A stretch of 64,000 nt of DNA from Streptomyces mashuensis (GTDB lineage Bacteria > Actinomycetota > Actinomycetes > Streptomycetales > Streptomycetaceae): assembly GCF_014654785.1 (NCBI RefSeq), contig NZ_BNBD01000018.1, positions 40,647 through 104,646 on the forward strand, read 5' to 3'. The position numbers were made by a program, and so were the translations under genes. How positions within the stretch are numbered: the stretch's first letter is position 1; each line of letters starts with the position of its first letter. Below the pieces are notes generated by a model that was not told where the DNA came from, did no database searches, and saw only the letters and a program-made list of their open reading frames with translations. This document shows, in pieces, positions 53,171-60,610 of the stretch.

Positions 53171-54733
53171 ATGACTGCCGTGCAGGACCGCTCAGATTTC
53201 GCCTCGGAAATGCAGGCGATCTACGAACAGGCCAGGAACGGGCCGGGGCCCGCCGCGACCGAGGCGCAGCACGCCAAGGGGAAGCTGACCGTCCGTGAGC
53301 GCATCGCGCTGCTCTTCGACGAGGGCACCTTCCACGAGGTGGAGACGTTGCGCCGGCACCGCGCCACCGGGTTCGGCCTGGAGAACAAGAAGCCGTACAC
53401 GGACGGTGTCGTCATCGGCTGGGGCAAGGTGCACGGCCGCACCGTCTTCGCGTACGCGCACGACTTCCGCATCTTCGGTGGTGCGCTGGGCGAGGCGCAC
53501 GCCGAGAAGATCCACAAGTTGATGGACCTGGCGGAGGCGGCCGGCGCCCCGGTGGTGGGCCTGTGCGACGGTGCGGGCGCACGCATCCAGGAGGGTGTGA
53601 CCGCGCTGGCCGGCTACGGCGGCATCTTTCAGCGCAACGTCCGCAATTCCGGGGTGATTCCGCAGATCAGCGTGATGCTGGGGCCGTGTGCCGGCGGCGC
53701 CGCCTACAGCCCGGCGCTGACGGATTTCGTGTTCATGGTGCGGGGCGTCTCGCAGATGTTCATCACGGGCCCGGACGTGGTGCAGGCGGTCACGGGTGAG
53801 GAGATCTCGCACGAGGGGCTGGGTGGCGCGGACACGCATACGTCGCTCTCCGGGGTGGCCGGGTTCGCGTACGACGACGAGGAGAGCTGCCTGGAGGACG
53901 TGCGGCACCTGCTGTCGTTGCTGCCGTCGAACAACCGTGAGATGGCGCCCGTCGAGGAGTGCGACGACCCGGCGGACCGCCGGAACGACGTGCTGACCGA
54001 GCTGGTGCCGGTCGACGCGAACCGTTCGTACGACATGCGCAAGGTGATCGAGGAGGTCGTCGACCACGGCGAGTTCTTCGAGGTGCACGAGAGCTGGGCG
54101 CGCAACGTGGTGTGCGCGCTGGCGCGCCTGGACGGGCGGGTCGTGGGGATCGTCGCGAACCAGCCGGCTGCTCTGGCGGGGGTGCTGGACATCCCGGCGA
54201 GCGAGAAGGCGGCGCGGTTCGTGCAGTTCTGCGACTCCTTCAACATTCCGCTGGTGACGCTGGTGGACGTGCCGGGCTTCCTGCCGGGCGTCGACCAGGA
54301 GCACGGCGGCATCATCCGGCACGGGGCGAAGCTGCTGTACGCGTACTGCAACGCCACGGTGCCGCGCATCTCGCTGGTGCTGCGGAAGGCGTACGGCGGC
54401 GCGTACATCGTCATGGACTCGCGGTCGATCGGCGCCGACCTGGCGCTGGCCTGGCCCAGCAACGAGATCGCCGTGATGGGCGCCGAGGGCGCCGCCAACG
54501 TCATCTTCCGCCGCGAGATCGCCGCGTCCGACGACCCGGAGACGACGCGGACCGCCCGGATCAAGGAGTACAAGTCGGAACTGATGCACCCCTACTACGC
54601 GGCCGAGCGCGGCCTGGTGGACGACGTCATCCATCCGGCGGAGACGCGGATGCGGCTGATCGCGGCGCTGGATATGCTGCGGGCGAAGAGCGCGCCGCTG
54701 CCGTCGCGCAAGCACGGGAACCAGCCGCAGTGA
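53171..54733 (+). CDS. Acyl-CoA carboxylase beta subunit (carboxyltransferase)
   Basis: About 520 residues of the PccB/AccB type: QHAKGKLTVRERIALLFDEG, the oxyanion-forming glycines in GPCAGGAAYSPALTDF, and the C-terminal VPGFLPGVDQEHGGIIRHGAK and RKAYGGAYIVMDSRS. It transfers CO2 from biotin to acetyl- or propionyl-CoA. With all PKS ATs malonyl-specific, malonyl-CoA supply is the likely role. Its GTGA overlap with the epsilon subunit and the alpha subunit at 63130 complete the enzyme. I start at ATG 53171; an in-frame ATG at 53150 would add seven residues. Confidence 0.93.
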   Translation: MTAVQDRSDFASEMQAIYEQARNGPGPAATEAQHAKGKLTVRERIALLFDEGTFHEVETLRRHRATGFGLENKKPYTDGVVIGWGKVHGRTVFAYAHDFRIFGGALGEAHAEKIHKLMDLAEAAGAPVVGLCDGAGARIQEGVTALAGYGGIFQRNVRNSGVIPQISVMLGPCAGGAAYSPALTDFVFMVRGVSQMFITGPDVVQAVTGEEISHEGLGGADTHTSLSGVAGFAYDDEESCLEDVRHLLSLLPSNNREMAPVEECDDPADRRNDVLTELVPVDANRSYDMRKVIEEVVDHGEFFEVHESWARNVVCALARLDGRVVGIVANQPAALAGVLDIPASEKAARFVQFCDSFNIPLVTLVDVPGFLPGVDQEHGGIIRHGAKLLYAYCNATVPRISLVLRKAYGGAYIVMDSRSIGADLALAWPSNEIAVMGAEGAANVIFRREIAASDDPETTRTARIKEYKSELMHPYYAAERGLVDDVIHPAETRMRLIAALDMLRAKSAPLPSRKHGNQPQ

Positions 54734-54954
54734 ACGGGCACGGCATCCGGATCGACAAGGGCAGCCCCGACGCGGAGCAGGTGGCGGCGGTCGTCGCCGT
54801 GCTGTGCGCGCGGGGTGCGGCGCTCGCCGCGGCGCGGGACGCCGGCCGGGCGGCGGAGCCGGAGGTGCCGCCCTGGCCACGGTCGGCGGCGGGCGGCAGG
54901 CCGGCGTCCGTGGGCTGGTCGCTGCGGGCGGGCACGGCATGGCGGCCCGTATGA
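54730..54954 (+). CDS. Acyl-CoA carboxylase epsilon subunit
   Basis: A 74-residue protein starting at GTG 54730, overlapping the beta-subunit stop. It has the small-subunit pattern: IDKGSPDAEQVAAVVAVLCAR, a variable linker, and a C-terminal tryptophan region with WRP. Actinobacterial carboxylases use this small protein to stabilise and activate the alpha-beta complex. Its stop overlaps the thioesterase start as ATGA. Confidence 0.85.
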   Translation: MNGHGIRIDKGSPDAEQVAAVVAVLCARGAALAAARDAGRAAEPEVPPWPRSAAGGRPASVGWSLRAGTAWRPV

Positions 54955-55709
54955 CGAGCTGGTTCCGTACGCTGACCCCGGACCGCGCCGCGGGCCTGCG
55001 GCTGTACTGCTTCCCGCACGCCGGTGGTTCGGCCGGCGCGTTCGCGCCGCTGGCCGCGACGCTGGCCGGCGGTTCCCCGGCCGGGCCGGCCGTGGCGGTG
55101 GCCGCGGCGCAGTACCCGGGGCGCCAGGACCGGTACCGGGAGCGCGCCTGGGAGGACATCGGTGCGATCGCGGACGTCCTGGCGGCCGAGATCCGCGCCC
55201 GCGACGAGGCGGTGCCGTACGCCCTGTTCGGCCACAGCATGGGCGCGCTCATCGCCTACGAGACGGCGCGCCGCCTGGAGCGGCTGCCGGGTGCCGGGCC
55301 GGCCCGGCTGTTCGTGTCCGGCCGTGACGCCCCCACGACCGGGCCGCTGGCCACCGACCGGGTGCGGGACGACGAGGCGCTGCTCGCGCACATCCGCCGG
55401 CTGGGCGGCACCGGAAGCCGGGTTCTGGACGAGCCGGAGCTGATGGCCATGGCTCTGCCGGCTCTGCGCGCGGACTATGCGGCCCTCAGCGCGTACGTGT
55501 GGTCGCCCGGTGAGCCCTTGTCGTGCCCGCTCACCGTGCTGGTGGGCGACGCGGACCCGCTGGTGACGGGCGCGGGGGCCGCGGCCTGGCGCCGGCTGTC
55601 GGCCGCGGCGACCGACATCCGGCTGCTGCGTGGCGGACACTTCTGCCTCGACGACTGCCGGGAGGAGGTGGCCTCGCTCGTGCGGGACGCCCTGCCGGCC
55701 CCGGTGTGA
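54951..55709 (+). CDS. Type II thioesterase
   Basis: About 252 residues of the alpha/beta-hydrolase editing type: FPHAGGSAGAF, the nucleophile in GHSMGALIAYE, an aspartate in GDADPLV and the histidine in GGHFCLDD. These free-standing enzymes remove stalled acyl groups from PKS or NRPS carriers. ATG 54951 overlaps the epsilon-subunit stop; ATG 54939 is the alternative. The operon ends at a strong terminator 23 bases downstream. Confidence 0.92.
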   Translation: MTSWFRTLTPDRAAGLRLYCFPHAGGSAGAFAPLAATLAGGSPAGPAVAVAAAQYPGRQDRYRERAWEDIGAIADVLAAEIRARDEAVPYALFGHSMGALIAYETARRLERLPGAGPARLFVSGRDAPTTGPLATDRVRDDEALLAHIRRLGGTGSRVLDEPELMAMALPALRADYAALSAYVWSPGEPLSCPLTVLVGDADPLVTGAGAAAWRRLSAAATDIRLLRGGHFCLDDCREEVASLVRDALPAPV

Positions 55710-55731
55710 GCGGACCGGGAAGGCGGAGAAC

Positions 55732-55763
55732 GGCGGTTCCGGAATTCTCCGGGACCGCCTTTT
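55732..55763 (+). terminator. Terminator of the carboxylase-thioesterase operon
   Basis: A 12-bp stem (arm GGCGGTTCCGGA, one G-T pair) with an ATTC loop is followed by TTTT (55760-55763). The flanks CGGGAAGG / CTTTCCCG can lengthen the stem. Confidence 0.85.
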
Positions 55764-55820
55764 CTCGGCTTTCCCGTTCCATGAACCGGTAACTCCCCGA
55801 CCATTTTCAGGATTTGGCGG

Positions 55821-55857
55821 TTGCCTGCCCGCTCGGCGCCCCCGTAGCGTGATGCCC
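55821..55857 (+). promoter_or_regulatory. Leaderless promoter of the diaminopropionate operon
   Basis: TTGCCT (55821-55826) and TAGCGT (55845-55850) are 18 bases apart. Seven bases separate the -10 box from ATG 55858, so the transcript should begin at the start codon itself, and no ribosome site precedes it. Confidence 0.55.
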
Positions 55858-56871
55858 ATGAAATCCGAAAGGAAATCACCGGAGATTGTGACGTCGCCTC
55901 TGGATCTGAGACCGGACGACATTTTCGTGGATCTCACCCCGTCGTTCCGAAAGCGTTTCTTCCTCAAGTGCGAGGGTTTCAATTTCGCGGGCTCCGTGAA
56001 GGCCAAGGCGGCGCTGAGCATGATCTCAGCCGCCGAGGAGGAGGGGCTGCTGCGCCCCGGCTCCACGATCGTCGAATCGTCCTCGGGCAGCCTCGGCGTG
56101 GCGCTGGCCGCCCTCGCCGCGGAACGCGGCTACCGCTTCGTGTGCGTGACCGACACCCGCTGCACCGAGCGCCATCTGCGGATGATGCGCTCGTACGGCG
56201 CGGAGGTCGTCGTCATCTCGGAGCCCGACCCGGTCGAGGGCCTGCTCGGCGCCCGGATCCGGCACGTGCACGAGCTGTGCCGTCAGGACCCGGGGGCGCT
56301 CTGGCTCAACCAGTACGCCAACGACAACAACTGGCGCGCGCACTTCCACACCACCGGCCCGGCCATCGTCCGCGCCTTCCCCGACCTGGACTACCTGTTC
56401 ATCGGTGCCGGCACCACCGGCACCCTCACCGGCACCGGCCGCTACCTCAAGCACATCGGCCACCCGGCCCGCATCGTGGCCGTGGACAGTGTCGGCTCGG
56501 TGACCTTCGGCGGCCCGCCCGGCACCCGGCACATCCCGGGCCTCGGCACCGGCCGGCGCCCGGAGATCGTCGACGAGAGCGTGGTCGACGAGGTCCTGAT
56601 GGTCCCCGAGCAGGAGGCGGTACGGATGTGCCGCGCCCTGGCCCGCCGCGGCTACCTGCTGGGCGGCTCCACCGGGACCGTCCTGGCCGGCGCCTGGCAG
56701 CGGCTGGCGGACGCCGGCCCCACGGCGCTGTCCGTCGGCATCTCGCCGGACCTGGGCGAGCGGTACCTCGACTCGGTGTACGACGACGTCTGGGTCCGCG
56801 CCCGGTTCGGTGACATCACGGACGACGACCCGCTGGCGCCGGCCCCGGCCGGAACGCTCGTCGGCAGCTGA
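55858..56871 (+). CDS. SbnA-like synthase for 2,3-diaminopropionate
   Basis: A 337-residue fold-type II PLP enzyme. The PLP lysine is K48 in FNFAGSVKAKAAL, the substrate loop is ESSSGSLGVALAALA, and the phosphate cup is GAGTTGTLTG. SbnA joins O-phosphoserine and glutamate to an aminocarboxyethyl-glutamate adduct. The next gene encodes the SbnB-type partner and the third a phosphoglycerate dehydrogenase, so the whole set fits diaminopropionate synthesis as in staphyloferrin B and viomycin clusters. The start is set by a -10 box seven bases upstream. An ordinary cysteine synthase is unlikely given the partners and the changed lysine motif (SVKAK, not SVKDR). Confidence 0.85.
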   Translation: MKSERKSPEIVTSPLDLRPDDIFVDLTPSFRKRFFLKCEGFNFAGSVKAKAALSMISAAEEEGLLRPGSTIVESSSGSLGVALAALAAERGYRFVCVTDTRCTERHLRMMRSYGAEVVVISEPDPVEGLLGARIRHVHELCRQDPGALWLNQYANDNNWRAHFHTTGPAIVRAFPDLDYLFIGAGTTGTLTGTGRYLKHIGHPARIVAVDSVGSVTFGGPPGTRHIPGLGTGRRPEIVDESVVDEVLMVPEQEAVRMCRALARRGYLLGGSTGTVLAGAWQRLADAGPTALSVGISPDLGERYLDSVYDDVWVRARFGDITDDDPLAPAPAGTLVGS

Positions 56872-56936
56872 CCGCCCACCCCCGTCCCCGTATCTCCCCT
56901 TCCGCCCTTCCCCTCCGACTCTCCCCGGGAGCACCC

Positions 56937-57983
56937 GTGTCCGACACCACCGCAGCCACCACCCCCGCCGTCCCCGAGTTCTCCGTCATCGGCGGCAAGG
57001 CCGTCCACGACATCCTCGCCGGCGACGAGACCGGCGTCCTCGACGTCGTCCGCGACGCCTACCTCACCCACGGCGAGGGCAAGAGCGTCAACCCGCCCAG
57101 CTACTTCCTGCGGTTCCCCGACCGCCCCGAGGCCCGCATCATCGCCCTGCCCGCGGCGCTGGGCGGCGAACGGCCCGTCGACGGCATCAAGTGGATCTCC
57201 AGCTTCCCCCACAACATCACCAGCGGCCTGCCCCGGGCCTCGGCCGTGCTCATCCTCAACGACCACGAGACGGGCTACCCGTTCGCGTGCCTGGAGAGCT
57301 CCATCATCAGCGCGACCCGCACCGCCTCCTCGGCCGCGCTCGCCGCCCGCGAACTGCACCGGGACCGGGAACGCCCGCGCAGCGTCACCTTCTTCGGCAC
57401 CGGACTCATCGCCCGCTACCTCTTCACCCACCTCCAGGGCACGGGCTGGGAGTTCGACGAGATCAGCATCCACGACAGCAGCCGCGAGTACGCCCAGAGC
57501 TTCGCCCGCCACCTCGCCGAGCGCACCTCCGCGAAGATCACGGTGCAGGAGTCGCCCGAGGAGGCCGTGCGCGCCTCCGGCCTGATCGTGTTCGCCACGA
57601 CCGCCCCCACCCCGCACATCCACGAGCCGGCCTGGTTCTCGCACAACCCGACCGTGCTGCACGTCTCCCTCCGCGACCTCGACCCGGAGATCCTCCGCGG
57701 CTCGTTCAACGTGCTCGACGACATCGAGCACTGCCTGAAGGCCGACACCTCGCCCCACCTGCTGGAGCAGGCCACCGGCAACCGCGACTTCGTCGACGGC
57801 ACCCTCTACGACGTGCTGCGCGGCACCGTGACCGTGCCCACGGACCGGCCGGTCGTCTTCTCCCCGTTCGGGCTCGGCATCCTCGACCTGGCCGTGGGCA
57901 CCCACGTCTACCGCGAGGCCCTCGCCCGGGGCCTCGCCCAGCCCGCCCCCGGCTTCTTCCACGACCTGAGCCGCCATGCCTGA
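56937..57983 (+). CDS. SbnB-like dehydrogenase (ornithine cyclodeaminase family)
   Basis: A 348-residue protein of the ornithine cyclodeaminase / mu-crystallin family, with IKWISSFPHNITSGLPRASAVL and a Rossmann loop FFGTGLIARYLFTHL. In SbnB this fold oxidises the SbnA adduct with NAD, releasing 2,3-diaminopropionate and 2-oxoglutarate. It lies 65 bases after the SbnA-like gene. GTG 56937 has GGGAG seven bases upstream. True ornithine cyclodeaminase activity cannot be excluded but would leave the SbnA-like enzyme without a partner. Confidence 0.87.
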   Translation: MSDTTAATTPAVPEFSVIGGKAVHDILAGDETGVLDVVRDAYLTHGEGKSVNPPSYFLRFPDRPEARIIALPAALGGERPVDGIKWISSFPHNITSGLPRASAVLILNDHETGYPFACLESSIISATRTASSAALAARELHRDRERPRSVTFFGTGLIARYLFTHLQGTGWEFDEISIHDSSREYAQSFARHLAERTSAKITVQESPEEAVRASGLIVFATTAPTPHIHEPAWFSHNPTVLHVSLRDLDPEILRGSFNVLDDIEHCLKADTSPHLLEQATGNRDFVDGTLYDVLRGTVTVPTDRPVVFSPFGLGILDLAVGTHVYREALARGLAQPAPGFFHDLSRHA

Positions 57984-58017
57984 GCCGCTGGGAATGCCGT
58001 TCGCGGAAGCCGACTTG

Positions 58018-58074
58018 GACGAAGAAACAGAAGCAGAGACAGAAACAGCAGCCGTAGCCGAAGCAGAAGGGAAT
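58018..58074 (+). repeat. Low-complexity GAA/ACA/GCA tract before the dehydrogenase start
   Basis: A run of imperfect gaagcag / agacagaaac units, about half A, interrupts very G+C-rich DNA. Read as protein it gives an acidic Glu/Thr/Ala stretch with A-ending codons unlike the rest of the window, so it is probably untranslated leader between the SbnB-like stop and GTG 58081. Confidence 0.5.
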
Positions 58075-58080
58075 GCCGCC

Positions 58081-59058
58081 GTGTCCCGGCCCTCGATCCT
58101 CATCTCCGACCCACTGCCCCCGCACCTCACCGCCGAGCTGCACACCGCGTTCGACGTCCGCGAGTGCCGGGGCAGCGACCGCGCCGCCCTGCTGGCCGCT
58201 GTACGCGACGCCGACGCCCTCGTCATCCGCAGCGCCACCAAGGTCGACCGCGAGGTGCTGGACCACGCGTCCCGCCTGCGCATCGTCGCCCGCGCCGGCG
58301 TCGGCCTGGACAACGTCGACGTCGAAGCGGCCACCCGCGCCGGCGTGATGGTGGTCAACGCCCCCGTCTCCAATGTCACCAGCGTCGCCGAGCTGACCGT
58401 CGGGCTCATCCTGTCGATGTTCCGCAACATCCCCGCGGCCTCCGCCTCCGTCCGGGCCGGCGAGTGGCGCCGCGCCGACTTCCAGGGCTCCGAGCTCAGC
58501 GGGAAGAGCGTCGGCATCGTCGGCTTCGGCCGCATCGGGCAGCTCGTCGCCGAGCGCCTCGCCCCCTTCGGCGTGGAGCTGCTCACCCACGACCCGTACG
58601 CGTCCCCCGACTTCACGCACGCCCGCGGGGTGAGCTGGCTGCCGCTGGACGACCTCGTCGCCACCGCCGACGTCCTCACCCTCCACGTCCCGCTCACGCC
58701 CGCCACCAGGAACCTCATCGGCGAGCGCGAACTCGCCCTGGCCAAGCCGACGCTGCGCCTGGTCAACACCTCCCGCGGCGGCATCGTCGACGAGGTGGCG
58801 CTGGCCCGCGCCCTGGCCGAGGACCGGATCGCCGGTGCGGCACTCGACGTCTTCGCGACCGAGCCGCCCACCGGCTCCCCGCTGCCCCACCTCGACTCGG
58901 TCGTGTGCACCCCGCACATCGGCGCCGGCACCGCCGAGGCGCAGGACCGGGCGGCGACCACCGTGCTCGACGCGGTCCGTGCCGCCCTGGCGGGGCTGCC
59001 GGTGGACGGCCTGGCGAACCCCGAGGTGCTGGCGGCCGGAACGGCGGTGACCGTGTGA
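58081..59058 (+). CDS. Short D-3-phosphoglycerate-dehydrogenase-like enzyme
   Basis: About 325 residues of the D-2-hydroxyacid dehydrogenase family: NAD loop VGIVGFGRIGQLVAERL, catalytic arginine in NTSRGGIVDE, glutamate in FATEPP and histidine in CTPHIGAG. It lacks the C-terminal regulatory domains of full-length SerA. In the diaminopropionate operon it would oxidise 3-phosphoglycerate toward O-phosphoserine, the SbnA substrate; the needed aminotransferase is not in the window. GTG 58081 has GAAGGGA eight bases upstream. ATG 57976, overlapping the SbnB-like stop, would add 35 acidic residues with atypical codons. Confidence 0.85.
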   Translation: MSRPSILISDPLPPHLTAELHTAFDVRECRGSDRAALLAAVRDADALVIRSATKVDREVLDHASRLRIVARAGVGLDNVDVEAATRAGVMVVNAPVSNVTSVAELTVGLILSMFRNIPAASASVRAGEWRRADFQGSELSGKSVGIVGFGRIGQLVAERLAPFGVELLTHDPYASPDFTHARGVSWLPLDDLVATADVLTLHVPLTPATRNLIGERELALAKPTLRLVNTSRGGIVDEVALARALAEDRIAGAALDVFATEPPTGSPLPHLDSVVCTPHIGAGTAEAQDRAATTVLDAVRAALAGLPVDGLANPEVLAAGTAVTV

Positions 59059-60086
59059 GCGACCGTACGAGCGGGACCCCCGGCACCACCCGTACCGGTC
59101 TGGCCCTGGCCGTCGCCTCGGCCTTCGCGTTCGGCGGCTCGGGCGTCGCGGCCAAGCCGCTCATCGAGTCGGGCATCGACCCCCTGCACGTGGTGTGGCT
59201 GCGGGTCGCCGGCGCCGCGCTGGTCATGCTGCCGCTCGCCGTCCACCACCGGGCGGCGCTGCGGCAGCGGCCCGGCCTGCTGCTGGGCTTCGGGCTGCTG
59301 GCCGTGGCAGGCGTGCAGGCGTTCTACTTCGCGTCGCTGTCGTACGTTCCCGTCGGCGTCGCCCTGCTCGTCGAGTACCTGGCGCCCGCCCTGGTGCTGC
59401 TGTGGGTGCGTTTCGTGCAGCGCCGGCCCGTGACGCGGGCGGCCGCGGTCGGCGTGGTGCTGGCCGTGGCCGGCCTGGCCTGCGTCGTCCAGGTGTGGTC
59501 GGGTCTCGCCTTCGACGCGGTCGGGCTGGCACTGGCGCTCGGCGCCGCCGCCTGCCAGGTCGGCTACTTCCTCCTGTCCGACCAGGGGCAGGCCGAGGAG
59601 GGGCGTGCGGCCGTCTCCCCGGTGGCCGTCATCGCGTACGGCCTGCTCGTGGGTGCCGCCGTCCTGACCGCGGTGGCGCGCCCGTGGCGGCTCGACTGGT
59701 CCGCGCTGGGCGGCAGCGCCGGGCTCGGCGGCCTGGAGGTGCCGCGCGCCGCGCTGGTCGCGTGGATCGTGCTGGTGTCGACGGTCGCCGCGTTCCTCAC
59801 CGGCGTGCTGGCGGTCCGCAGGCTCTCGCCCCAGGTCGCCGGGGTGGTGGCCTGCCTGGAGGCGGTCATCGCCACCGTCCTCGCCTGGGCCCTGCTCGGC
59901 GAACGCCTCGCCGGCGCGCAGCTGCTGGGCGGGCTGATGGTGCTGGTCGGCGCGTTCATCGCGCAGCGGTCGACGCCGGGGGCCGCCCCGGAACCGGCCT
60001 CGGCACCGGCACCGGCGCCCGAGCGGGAGGCGCGGCGCGAGGAGGTGACGGAACGGGAACTGCACGGTGCCCATCACCTCGCCTGA
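59055..60086 (+). CDS. EamA-family (DMT) transporter
   Basis: About 343 residues with ten hydrophobic segments in two EamA repeats, for example LALAVASAFAFGGSGVAA and VALLVEYLAPALVLLW in the first half and ACLEAVIATVLAWALLGERL in the second. The family exports amino acids and related metabolites. GTGA overlap with the dehydrogenase gene makes it the last gene of the diaminopropionate operon, so a role in export of the diamino acid or product fits. The C-terminal 35 residues are Pro/Ala/Glu-rich and cytoplasmic. Confidence 0.88.
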   Translation: MSDRTSGTPGTTRTGLALAVASAFAFGGSGVAAKPLIESGIDPLHVVWLRVAGAALVMLPLAVHHRAALRQRPGLLLGFGLLAVAGVQAFYFASLSYVPVGVALLVEYLAPALVLLWVRFVQRRPVTRAAAVGVVLAVAGLACVVQVWSGLAFDAVGLALALGAAACQVGYFLLSDQGQAEEGRAAVSPVAVIAYGLLVGAAVLTAVARPWRLDWSALGGSAGLGGLEVPRAALVAWIVLVSTVAAFLTGVLAVRRLSPQVAGVVACLEAVIATVLAWALLGERLAGAQLLGGLMVLVGAFIAQRSTPGAAPEPASAPAPAPEREARREEVTERELHGAHHLA

Positions 60087-60106
60087 CGCACGGCGCAGGA
60101 CAGCAC

Positions 60107-60145
60107 GGAGAGGGGCCCGGCCGGCACGCGGCAGGGCCCCTCTCC
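60107..60145. terminator. Bidirectional terminator between convergent EamA and oxidoreductase genes
   Basis: A perfect 12-bp stem (arm GGAGAGGGGCCC, 60107-60118 with 60134-60145) encloses a 15-base loop, lying between two genes that end toward each other. Confidence 0.75.
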
Positions 60146-60154
60146 CGGGGTGCA

Positions 60155-60565
60155 TCAGGCGAGCCCGCCCGCGACCCGGGTGGGGGTGACCCGCACGACG
60201 AGGAGCTGGTCGGCGGCGGGCACGTTGCCGGGGCTGAACTCGGCGTAGACCTTGCCGCTGTACTTCACGGACAGCTCGTCGAGGAGCTCGGCGCCGTTCT
60301 CGTCGGTGAACTCGGCGGTGCCGCTGACCGAGGCGAAGGTGTACGGCGTCTCGGGCGGGTTGACCATGATGGTCACCCGCGGGTCGCGCCGCAGGTTCTT
60401 CTCCTTGCGGGTGCCGTACGAGGTGACGAAGAGGATCTGGTCGCCGTCGGCCTTCATCCAGACGACGCTCAGCTGCGGGCTGCCGTCGGGCTGGAGGGTC
60501 GCGACCGTCACGAAGACGGGCGAGTCCAGGAGCTGCTTCAGCGAGGCGGACAGTGCTACGGGCAC
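60155..60565 (-). CDS. PPOX-class flavin- or F420-binding oxidoreductase
   Basis: A 136-residue single-domain protein of the pyridoxamine-phosphate-oxidase-like split-barrel fold: FVTVATLQPDGSPQLSVVWMK, TRKEKNLRRDPRVTIMV and YTFASVSGTAEF. Members of this size in actinomycetes bind F420 or FMN and reduce small molecules. GTG 60565 has AAGGAG nine bases upstream. It follows the DHA2 exporter by 45 bases, so the two are probably co-transcribed. A tailoring role is possible but unproven. Confidence 0.82.
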   Translation of the reverse strand: MPVALSASLKQLLDSPVFVTVATLQPDGSPQLSVVWMKADGDQILFVTSYGTRKEKNLRRDPRVTIMVNPPETPYTFASVSGTAEFTDENGAELLDELSVKYSGKVYAEFSPGNVPAADQLLVVRVTPTRVAGGLA

Positions 60566-60610
60566 GGTCGGGGACTCCTTCGGAGATCGGAGAAGGGGCG
60601 TGGGGAGAGG

